From: JBKHBQ01 sp046542305
Lineage (GTDB): Bacteria; Bacteroidota; Bacteroidia; Bacteroidales; 4484-276
Reading direction: 5' to 3'
DNA length: 18,083 nucleotides
NCBI GenBank assembly: GCA_046542305.1
Contig: JBKHBQ010000053.1
Coordinates: 1-18,083 of the forward strand
The notes under the pieces are model-generated. The model did not search any database, had not been told where the DNA came from, and was given only the letters and a program-made list of their open reading frames with translations. The translations under genes were made by a program, and so were the position numbers. Positions 1 to 6,228 of the stretch are shown here, piece by piece. The number at the start of each line of letters is the position of its first letter. The first letter of the stretch is position 1.

Positions 1-525
1 TTCGGAGCTGCCCTTTCCCGATCTGATCACAAACAAACCCTGATGCTCCGCCATTCGCTCTGCGCCTGCATCGGCACGGATAAAGGCAACGCCGCCGTAA
101 ACCTTCATCTGCTTGTACTCCGGCATAAACACACGGGCCTCGTTCAGTTTTTCTATGAAATCCTTAATGTCGTCGGGGCGCAATGTGGTCTTTACCTCAA
201 CAATCACAATTTCATTCGTGTTGACGGCAATCAGGTCGAATTCGAAATTCCTGCCGTCCCTGGAACCTTTCCTCCGCTGGATTACACTTTCTACCCGGAT
301 ACCACGACGGTTGAGCAAGCTGATCAGATCCCCCTCAACAAGTGATTCTACCAATTTGCCCCATTGGGAGGTGAACAGAGCCGTGAGATCGTTTATCTTT
401 TTATCAGTTTCACGAAATTTCTCAGTTAACAGCCTGTCAGTTTCCTGAAACATCTGCCAGACTTTTTCGAAATTCAGTGGCCTTTCATAGGCTTCGTATG
501 GTTCTTCTACGTGGCGGTTTTCCAT
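1..525 (-). CDS. PD-(D/E)XK nuclease-like protein, 3' end beyond window
   Basis: An open minus-strand frame runs from an ATG at 525 to the first base of the window without a stop, so only the first 175 residues are visible. After a helical, charged N-terminus (about residues 18-50) comes a restriction-endonuclease-like core: E59/E64 in a helix, D97 in FEFD, then E110 and K112 in IVEVKTT. This is the D...ExK arrangement of PD-(D/E)XK enzymes. It resembles the widespread uncharacterised DUF3782/COG5493-type proteins, whose substrate is not known to me. Predicted cytoplasmic, with no signal peptide. It lies 48 bp downstream of the response regulator on the same strand, but a -7 box just upstream suggests its own promoter. 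The two-plus-strand frames of 100 and 111 codons over it are shadows. Nuclease activity is inferred from the motif only. Confidence 0.8.
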   Translation of the reverse strand, partial: MENRHVEEPYEAYERPLNFEKVWQMFQETDRLLTEKFRETDKKINDLTALFTSQWGKLVESLVEGDLISLLNRRGIRVESVIQRRKGSRDGRNFEFDLIAVNTNEIVIVEVKTTLRPDDIKDFIEKLNEARVFMPEYKQMKVYGGVAFIRADAGAERMAEHQGLFVIRSGKGSSE

Positions 526-546
526 CCTGCAATCGTTTTAAGATCA

Positions 547-554
547 CAAAGATA
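547..554 (-). promoter_or_regulatory. candidate -7 box of the PD-(D/E)XK gene
   Basis: On the minus strand TATCTTTG fits the Bacteroidota -7 consensus TAnnTTTG and ends 21 bases before the ATG at 525. No TTG is found at the expected -33 position, so this is a partial match only. Confidence 0.4.
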
Positions 555-573
555 GTCTATTTCCCGACACGTT

Positions 574-1239
574 TTACTCCTTTAAAAGACCATTTTCCAT
601 CGCATAGCGAATGAGGCCGACCACAGACTTGGTTTTGGTTTTGGTGAAGATATTTTTGCGGTGGGTTTCCACGGTTCGTTCGCTGATGAAAAGTTTGTCT
701 GCAATTTTTTTATTTGACAGTTCACGGGCGATGAGGCTGAGAATTTCGGCTTCGCGCTGTGTGAGGCGGGCTACATTGGGCTGGAACTCCTTGCCCGGAT
801 CATCAGGACGGTAGATGCTGCCCATAATGATGGATTGCACTTCGCGGCTGAGATATTTTTTGCCGCTAGCCACAGTTCGGATGGCTTCTACCAACTCGCT
901 GATGTTGTTACTTTTGATTACATAACCCCAGGCACCGGCAGCAATCATGCGGTTTATAAGCGAACTTTCGTTGTGCATGGTAAGTGCCAGGACTTTTATT
1001 TGCGGAAAGTCTGCGGTGACTTTTGCAGCCAGTTCGATGCCACTCATCCCCGGAAGGTGAATGTCGGCAAGCAGCACATCCACATCTTTATTTCTGAGCT
1101 GCTTCAATGCATCCTCGGCCGAAGCTGCTCCGCCGAGAATATCGAAATCTTCATGTTCACCCAAAAGCGATTTCAACCCGTCGAGCATGAGCTGGTGGTC
1201 ATCGACAAGCATTAAGCGGATTTTTCTTTCTTTGTTCAT
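574..1239 (-). CDS. LuxR/NarL-family two-component response regulator
   Basis: A 221-residue DNA-binding response regulator. The N-terminal receiver domain (about 7-122) has the acidic pair D13/D14, the phospho-acceptor D59 in LLADIHLPG, T87 and K109. The C-terminal LuxR-type helix-turn-helix (about 157-218) begins with LTQREAEIL and has the recognition region ISERTVETHRKNIF. All residues needed for phosphotransfer are present. The ATG overlaps the stop of the upstream histidine kinase (ATGA), so the two are translationally coupled and are almost certainly cognate partners. Regulators of this class usually bind inverted repeats as dimers. The palindromes before the three secreted propeller genes nearby are the obvious candidate targets, but this is inference from position and symmetry. 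Length is typical for the family. Confidence 0.95.
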   Translation of the reverse strand: MNKERKIRLMLVDDHQLMLDGLKSLLGEHEDFDILGGAASAEDALKQLRNKDVDVLLADIHLPGMSGIELAAKVTADFPQIKVLALTMHNESSLINRMIAAGAWGYVIKSNNISELVEAIRTVASGKKYLSREVQSIIMGSIYRPDDPGKEFQPNVARLTQREAEILSLIARELSNKKIADKLFISERTVETHRKNIFTKTKTKSVVGLIRYAMENGLLKE

Positions 1240-3206
1240 ATCTCAAAAATTTTCTTGGTCGGAATTTCTATCGTCACAATGGTGCCGCGCCCGGGCATGG
1301 AATCAATTTCAATATTTCCGCCGATATTCTGCACTTTGGTACGTATCTGGCTTAACCCCAATCCATTCTGAACTTCTTCCTGGACGAAACCCTTGCCGTT
1401 ATCTTCCACCATCACGGTTAACTCACCTTCTGCATACACCACCTGAATATCGATGCGGGAACATTTGGAATGTTTAATGGCGTTGTTCAATGATTCCTGT
1501 ACCACCGAAAAGGCAATGTTTTCGATCAGTTCATCATCCAAGGCGTCAATATCGAGCAGTTCCAGTTTTATATCGATGCTGCTCACGTTGCGAAGACGCT
1601 GAACCATATCTTCCAGCGCCGTGGTGAGTCCTTTTTCACGCAGCATGATCGGCGACATATTCTGGGAAATATTTCTCAATTCCACAATGGCATGATCGAC
1701 CAGCCCCATGATGTTATCGATCTTTTTGGTCATCCGCTCATCCCTGTAATTGGTTTGATGCTGCGAAGATGCCAGGTTCATTTTAATAAGTGAAAGCAAC
1801 TGCCCCAGGCTGTCATGAATTTCCTGGCTTATGCGTTTGCGCTCATTCAGTTCGGCCTGAATAATCTTTTGAGCCTGCCTCGATTTCTGTTGCATGGTGG
1901 TCATCACGATCTCGCGTTTATGGCGATGCCGCGCCCTGATGTACTGCACATAAAAAACCAACAGAAAAATTACCGAAGCACCTATCACGATGATCATTTG
2001 CAGATTGCGTTTACTCAACAACAATTCCTGGCGTTCAATTCTCAGCGATTGTATTTCCTGTCGTTCCTGCAGCATGGCGATTTCATTTTGTTGCCTGTCG
2101 AGTTGGTGTTGAAACTCGAGCTGATAAATATTGCTCAACTGCTTTTCGTTGATCAGACTGTCCTTAAGCATGGCATATTTTACAAAATACTCGTGAGCCA
2201 GATGATAATTGCCCATAGCTTCATAAATCTTCGAAAGGTTCCGGTAGTGATTTACCACGAGCTTTTGATCATTTATCTGATTTGCAATATCGAAAGCAAT
2301 CTGATTGTAGCGAATGGCTTTATCGTATTTCGCTTCCTTCAGAAACACTTTTTGCAGGATTTGGTAAGTGATGGCCTGTGCATTCAGGTCGTTGATTTTT
2401 TTGCTGTATTGCAGTGATTTTTCCAAGAATCTGTAAGCTTCGTCGTGTCTGCCATTTTCAATGGAAACGCTGGCTTTTTCGTTGTAAGCAATGGCCAGTC
2501 CGTAATAATCATTTTTTATTTTCTTGATGGCAATGGAGGAATCGAGGGTTTGCAGCGCCTTGTCGATCAGGCCCTGTTTGTAAAGCACAATGGCTTTGTT
2601 TGTGGTTACAGCCCCCCACCCCAACGTATCATTATTTTTCAGGTACAACTGCTTGGATCGCTTGAAGTATCCCAGGGCTTTATTATAGTCGGCAAGTTCG
2701 GAGTAGATCAACCCGATATTATTATACACGCTTGCCATTTGCGGCACATTCCCCGAAAGGGTCTGAAAATAATTCAGGGAAGAAAACAGGTTTTCGAGTG
2801 CCTTGTAATACGATCCTATATGCCAGAAGGTTAAACCGATATTGCTGAGGCAGCTTGCAATAAGTGTGGTATCCTTTTGTATCTGTGCAGTTCGCAGGGC
2901 CTGATGGTAATAAAGCATCGCACTGTCGTATTGTGCCTTTACGTCGTACACAATTCCAACAAGAATATCAGAGCGAATGGCTTCATGTGTATTTTTCTCG
3001 CGTATTGCAGCAATCTTTGCCTTTTTACCGAAGTAGATGGCCGAATCTGGCTGCGAATAAGCCATATCCCAGCAGCGTTTGTTTAACCATTCAATGCTGT
3101 CGTGCTGCTGAGCTTCCGAAGACAGCATCAATTTCAAAAACAAAAACAGCAGCAGTAAACGTTTTCCTGAAACCATTGGCAATTGCATTACAGACAAAAA
3201 TAACAT
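1236..3206 (-). CDS. TPR-repeat sensor histidine kinase (HisKA_3 type)
   Basis: A 656-residue membrane sensor kinase, the partner of the downstream regulator. Order of parts: N-terminal hydrophobic signal segment (about 15-33); a periplasmic region rich in TPR-like helical pairs (about 38-350, with patterns such as YNNIGLIYSELADYNKALGYF); a coiled coil (about 362-400); one membrane segment (about 402-422); the HisKA_3 dimerisation domain with phospho-acceptor H464 in SQEIHDSLGQ; and an ATPase domain with the N box at 571-580 (N575), the G1 box EDNGKGF at 601-607 and the G2 region NGLGLSQI at 614-621. It autophosphorylates and passes phosphate to the LuxR-type regulator, whose start codon it overlaps by 4 bp. 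The signal sensed is unknown. Start is uncertain: M7 (3188) and M11 (3176) are alternatives. M11 gives the most normal signal peptide, and a possible -7 box lies inside codons 2-4 of the longest frame. Confidence 0.93.
   Translation of the reverse strand: MLFLSVMQLPMVSGKRLLLLFLFLKLMLSSEAQQHDSIEWLNKRCWDMAYSQPDSAIYFGKKAKIAAIREKNTHEAIRSDILVGIVYDVKAQYDSAMLYYHQALRTAQIQKDTTLIASCLSNIGLTFWHIGSYYKALENLFSSLNYFQTLSGNVPQMASVYNNIGLIYSELADYNKALGYFKRSKQLYLKNNDTLGWGAVTTNKAIVLYKQGLIDKALQTLDSSIAIKKIKNDYYGLAIAYNEKASVSIENGRHDEAYRFLEKSLQYSKKINDLNAQAITYQILQKVFLKEAKYDKAIRYNQIAFDIANQINDQKLVVNHYRNLSKIYEAMGNYHLAHEYFVKYAMLKDSLINEKQLSNIYQLEFQHQLDRQQNEIAMLQERQEIQSLRIERQELLLSKRNLQMIIVIGASVIFLLVFYVQYIRARHRHKREIVMTTMQQKSRQAQKIIQAELNERKRISQEIHDSLGQLLSLIKMNLASSQHQTNYRDERMTKKIDNIMGLVDHAIVELRNISQNMSPIMLREKGLTTALEDMVQRLRNVSSIDIKLELLDIDALDDELIENIAFSVVQESLNNAIKHSKCSRIDIQVVYAEGELTVMVEDNGKGFVQEEVQNGLGLSQIRTKVQNIGGNIEIDSMPGRGTIVTIEIPTKKIFEI
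3195..3202 (-). promoter_or_regulatory. possible -7 box of the kinase/regulator operon
   Basis: TATTTTTG on the minus strand matches TAnnTTTG. It would start transcription near 3188, favouring translation from M7 or M11 of the kinase frame. No TTG lies 19-21 bp upstream, so the match is weak. The 22-bp palindrome of the divergent gene is centred about 50 bp upstream. Confidence 0.25.
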
Positions 3207-3238
3207 TAATCTTTATCATAAGGTATTGGGCGGGTGCA

Positions 3239-3320
3239 ATATCCGTGCTAGCACGGATATAACCAGGAAAAAATCCGTGCTTTACGGTATTGGCTGTGCT
3301 ACAATCACATAATACTTTTG
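3239..3320 (+). promoter_or_regulatory. two-operator promoter module of the first propeller gene
   Basis: Three parts are visible. Operator A (3239-3260) is a perfect 22-bp palindrome built on ATCCGTGC/GCACGGAT, i.e. CCGT-N6-ACGG. Operator B (3273-3290) is an imperfect repeat, ATCCGTGCTTTACGGTAT, i.e. CCGT-N5-ACGG, starting 32 bp after A. Its right arm runs into the -33 TTG (3290-3292). After exactly 20 bp follows the -7 box TACTTTTG (3313-3320). The transcript would start about 35 bases before the ATG at 3361. The same module, with the same spacings, precedes the two other propeller genes. Operator A also lies upstream of the divergent kinase operon and could act on both. The binding protein is unknown; a LuxR-type dimer fits the symmetry. 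Confidence 0.8.
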
Positions 3321-3360
3321 TCCCGTTCAATTTTTTTTTAATTCAAAACTACACATAAGC

Positions 3361-5808
3361 ATGAAAAAGTTTACAACCCTCGTAGTCATCCTGGCAGCAG
3401 GATTTATTTTTGCAATGACTACTATTGCTCAATCCAACTGGCAAAGCCAGACCTCGGGCGTAATGTTCGACCTGCAGGCAGTTGATTTCATTACCGAAGA
3501 GGAAGGAATAGCTGTTGGTATGATGGGTACCGTCCTGAGAACCACCGACGGCGGTGAAACCTGGAACATTGTTGATCTTGGCATCGACAACTGGTTTAAC
3601 GATGTTCAGTTTATCGACCAGGATCGGGTGATCATTGGCGGTGACCAGGGTATTGTTCTTTATTCGAATGACGGCGGCGACAACTGGGATATAGTACAGG
3701 AAAGCGGCCAGGGATACAACATCTATGGCCTTTCCGTTGATCCGGTAAGCGGCCATGGAATAGCCGGCGGTTCAGGCAATACCATTATCTGGACTGAAGA
3801 TTTCGGCCTGACATGGGAATACATTGAAGGCGGATTTATGAACAACTATTATTGTGCGCATATGCCAAACGGCGATTTCGGTACCGTAATCGGAAGAAAT
3901 GCTGTATTCCAGCCACTGGCAGGATACACCATGGATGGCGGCCAAACATGGGATGGTCAGCCTTACTATCCGACGGTAAATAATGTCGGCTACGAATCGA
4001 CTACCCAGGCCTGCTATTTCTTTGATGAAAATAATGGTTACACCGTGGGCACTGTATGGAACGGTGATGGATTTTTAACCACCGCACCCAACTGGAACAG
4101 TCAGCAATGGAATGCCATCATGTTTGAAGGCGCCATGCTTTTCGGCATTGATTTCCTCGACGCATCTTATGGTGTGGTTGTTGGCGGCGATTACAATATT
4201 ACCACCAGTATTTTTGAAACCTATGACGGAGGAACCAACTGGGAAGCTGCAACTGTTCAGAGCGACGGAAATACGATGCTCGATGTGGCACTGGTAGGCA
4301 ATACCGGCTACGCTGTTGGCACATTCGGTGAAATCATTAAAAAGGTTCCGGAAACCATTGACGAAAGCTGGCAAACCATTGCCACTCCGGTAATGTTCGA
4401 TCTTAAAGCCATCGATTTTGCCAACCAGGAAGTGGGTGTGGCAGTAGGCATGATGGGGACCATCCTGAGGACTACCGATGGCGGTACCACCTGGAATACC
4501 ATTGACCTTGGCATCGACAACTGGTTTAACGATGTTCAGTTTATCGATCAGCAGCGCGCAATCATCTGCGGCGATCAGGGCATCATCCTTTATTCTACCG
4601 ACAGCGGTGAAAACTGGGACATTGTTCAGGAAAGCGGCCAGGGATACAATATCTATGGCATTTCTGTTGATCCGGCCAGCGGGAATGGTATTGCAGGCGG
4701 ATCGGGCAACACCATCATCTGGACCGAAGACTTCGGTCAAACCTGGGAGTACATCGAAGGCGGATTTATGAACGACTATCACTGTGCCTTTATGGCGAAC
4801 GAAGATTTCGGTACTGTTATCGGAAGGAATGCCGTATTCCAGCCATTGGCAGGATACACCATGGATGGCGGCGAAACCTGGGACGGACAGCCATACTATC
4901 CCACCATGAACAACATTGGCTACGAATCAACAACCTATGATTGTTATTTCTTTGATGAAAACACCGGCTATACGGTAGGAACCGTTTGGAACGGCGATGG
5001 ATTTATCACCACAGCCCCCAACTGGAACAGTCAGCAATGGAATGCTATTATGCTGGAAGGCGCCATGCTGTTCGGCATCGATTTCCTCGATGATACTTAT
5101 GGCGTAGTGGTTGGCGGCGACTACAATGCTACTACAAATATTTTCGAAACAACCGACGGCGGCCTTACCTGGGAGCCTGTTGAAGTATCAAGCGACGGAA
5201 ACACCATGCTTGATGTTTGCTTGATTGGCAACGTAGGTTACGCCGTAGGTACATTTGGCGAAATCCTGAAGATAAACCGCAGTGGCAGCAACACAGGATC
5301 CGGCATTCTGCATGGTTTCTTTCGTGATGCCGAAACCAATCTTTCGGTTGATCATGCAATGGTTAACGTCCTGAATACTTCGTATGTAGGATCGCCCTGC
5401 GAATCCATATTCGGAGCACGCTACAATATCAGCCTTCCTGTTGGAACCTACACCATCCAATGTGAAGCCGAAGGATATGAAACCGTGGTTGCCGATATTG
5501 AGGTGATCGATGGTCAGAATACAAATTATACATTCTATCTGCAGCCTGTCGATAATATCACAGGTATCCGCGAAAGCGAAGTAAAAACCCAAATCAGCCC
5601 CAATCCTGCAAGCGACGTGGTAATGATCGAATCCAGCGAAAACATCCGCCAGATCTTCGTCATGAACCAGGCAGGTCAGGTTGTGATGAAAACCGAAGCC
5701 AATTCAACACATGTTCAAATGAATATCTCCAGCCTGCACGACGGTATCTTTGTATTAAAGATCCTCACCGACAGGGGCGTATCACAGCAAAAACTTATAA
5801 TCAGGTAA
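3361..5808 (+). CDS. T9SS-exported Asp-box propeller protein with duplicated 310-residue unit
   Basis: An 815-residue exported protein. Residues 1-24 form a signal peptide (MKK..., hydrophobic core, cleavage near IAQ). Two tandem 310-residue units follow (about 26-335 and 336-645). Each has five Asp-box/Ycf48-like motifs such as RTTDGGETW, YSNDGGDNW, WTEDFGLTW and YTMDGGQTW, expected to fold as a beta-propeller. Next is a carboxypeptidase-regulatory-like beta domain (about 648-727, with LPVGTYTIQCEAEGYE). Last is a type A T9SS sorting domain (about 745-815) beginning ISPNPASD and ending QQKLIIR, which directs passage across the outer membrane and surface attachment or release. Ligand and function are unknown; Asp boxes occur in both enzymes and binding scaffolds, and no sialidase catalytic set was recognised. 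The gene has its own operator module and terminator, so it is monocistronic. Confidence 0.93.
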   Translation: MKKFTTLVVILAAGFIFAMTTIAQSNWQSQTSGVMFDLQAVDFITEEEGIAVGMMGTVLRTTDGGETWNIVDLGIDNWFNDVQFIDQDRVIIGGDQGIVLYSNDGGDNWDIVQESGQGYNIYGLSVDPVSGHGIAGGSGNTIIWTEDFGLTWEYIEGGFMNNYYCAHMPNGDFGTVIGRNAVFQPLAGYTMDGGQTWDGQPYYPTVNNVGYESTTQACYFFDENNGYTVGTVWNGDGFLTTAPNWNSQQWNAIMFEGAMLFGIDFLDASYGVVVGGDYNITTSIFETYDGGTNWEAATVQSDGNTMLDVALVGNTGYAVGTFGEIIKKVPETIDESWQTIATPVMFDLKAIDFANQEVGVAVGMMGTILRTTDGGTTWNTIDLGIDNWFNDVQFIDQQRAIICGDQGIILYSTDSGENWDIVQESGQGYNIYGISVDPASGNGIAGGSGNTIIWTEDFGQTWEYIEGGFMNDYHCAFMANEDFGTVIGRNAVFQPLAGYTMDGGETWDGQPYYPTMNNIGYESTTYDCYFFDENTGYTVGTVWNGDGFITTAPNWNSQQWNAIMLEGAMLFGIDFLDDTYGVVVGGDYNATTNIFETTDGGLTWEPVEVSSDGNTMLDVCLIGNVGYAVGTFGEILKINRSGSNTGSGILHGFFRDAETNLSVDHAMVNVLNTSYVGSPCESIFGARYNISLPVGTYTIQCEAEGYETVVADIEVIDGQNTNYTFYLQPVDNITGIRESEVKTQISPNPASDVVMIESSENIRQIFVMNQAGQVVMKTEANSTHVQMNISSLHDGIFVLKILTDRGVSQQKLIIR
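3436..5295 (+). repeat. in-frame tandem duplication, two 930-bp units
   Basis: Two consecutive 930-bp units (about 3436-4365 and 4366-5295) align without any net insertion or deletion. For example, a run of over 35 identical bases starting at 3577 recurs at 4507, and the motif at 4321 recurs at 5251. Most amino acids are identical between the units, while many third positions differ, so the duplication is not brand new or has been partly homogenised. A third unit of the same length occurs in the gene at 9119 (constant offset of 5758 bp from unit 1). Exact boundaries are arbitrary within a few codons. Confidence 0.9.
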
Positions 5809-5833
5809 GCATAGGTATCAGGATCGATTTTCA

Positions 5834-5869
5834 GAAGCTGCTTCAATGTTGAGGCAGCTTCATTTTTTT
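5834..5869 (+). terminator. intrinsic terminator of the first propeller gene
   Basis: A 12-bp stem (one T-G wobble) starting GAAGCTGC and closing GCAGCTTC, with loop ATGT, is followed by seven T. It lies 26 bp after the stop codon. The stem is the same as that of the terminator at 8940. Confidence 0.9.
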
Positions 5870-5889
5870 GCCCACCGATGTTTATATAA

Positions 5890-5970
5890 ATCCGTACTGG
5901 TACGGATATGACCTGCCACAAAATCCGGGTTATACGGTATTGACTCAGCAGCAATCCCGATATACTTTTG
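5890..5970 (+). promoter_or_regulatory. two-operator promoter module, second copy
   Basis: Operator A (5890-5907) has perfect 8-bp arms ATCCGTAC/GTACGGAT around TG (CCGT-N6-ACGG). Operator B begins 33 bp later (CCGG at 5925, then N5, then ACGG) and leads directly into TTG (5940-5942). After 20 bp comes TACTTTTG (5963-5970). Layout matches the copies at 3239 and 9001. The next large gene starts unusually far away (6229), 258 bp after the -7 box, against about 40 bp in the other two copies. Confidence 0.75.
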
Positions 5971-6228
5971 TAAAATGAAAATACCAAAAAAATGAACTTA
6001 ATGAAATTGCTTGCAAAAAATACATCGCTGCTTCTTATTCCGCCGGATGGAATAGCCCGATCCGTAATGCACAATGCGCTTGGTGTAACACTTTTCCAAA
6101 CAAGATCGTCCTTGTAATCAATCCGTCTGATCGTTTTTCCCGAATCCACATTCGAAATTTTGCTTCAAAAAAAATATTATTACAAACATTTAGAAAAACA
6201 CATTTTTAAAAACTAAAAATTACTGGAA
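5971..6228 (+). other. long leader of the second propeller gene
   Basis: This is the untranslated or partly translated stretch between the promoter module and the ATG at 6229, within the 420-bp gap 5809-6228. It begins with a six-codon frame (ATG 5975, stop 5993-5995). That stop overlaps the ATG of a 41-codon frame (5992-6117). The last 70 bases are very A-rich without a Shine-Dalgarno sequence. I see no clear hairpin and no second TAnnTTTG box. The other two modules have leaders of about 40 bases, so roughly 215 bp look inserted or left over from an earlier gene. Confidence 0.5.
5992..6117 (+). CDS. possible 41-residue leader ORF or gene remnant
   Basis: A short frame, starting MNLMKLLAKNTSLLLIPP, begins 22 bases after the -7 box and overlaps the stop of a six-codon frame in the ATGA manner. 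It has a weakly hydrophobic N-terminal part and no motif I recognise. There is no ribosome binding site, which is normal here. It could be a regulatory upstream ORF, the broken start of a gene once driven by this promoter, or chance. Only its position argues for it. Confidence 0.2.
   Translation: MNLMKLLAKNTSLLLIPPDGIARSVMHNALGVTLFQTRSSL

Noticed and set aside
43..448. Plus-strand open frames of 100 and 111 codons at the left edge
   Set aside because: They are antisense to the PD-(D/E)XK gene, whose minus-strand frame has recognisable motifs, and their own translations show no family features.
3208..3240. Divergent promoter using operator A as a -33 element (ATATTG on the minus strand)
   Set aside because: The sequence 20-21 bp further (ATAAAGAT) does not fit TAnnTTTG, so the idea is not supported beyond proximity.
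4075..4782. A 235-codon minus-strand open frame inside the first propeller gene
   Set aside because: It is a shadow of the repetitive coding strand. It spans the unit junction and contains no signal or domain.
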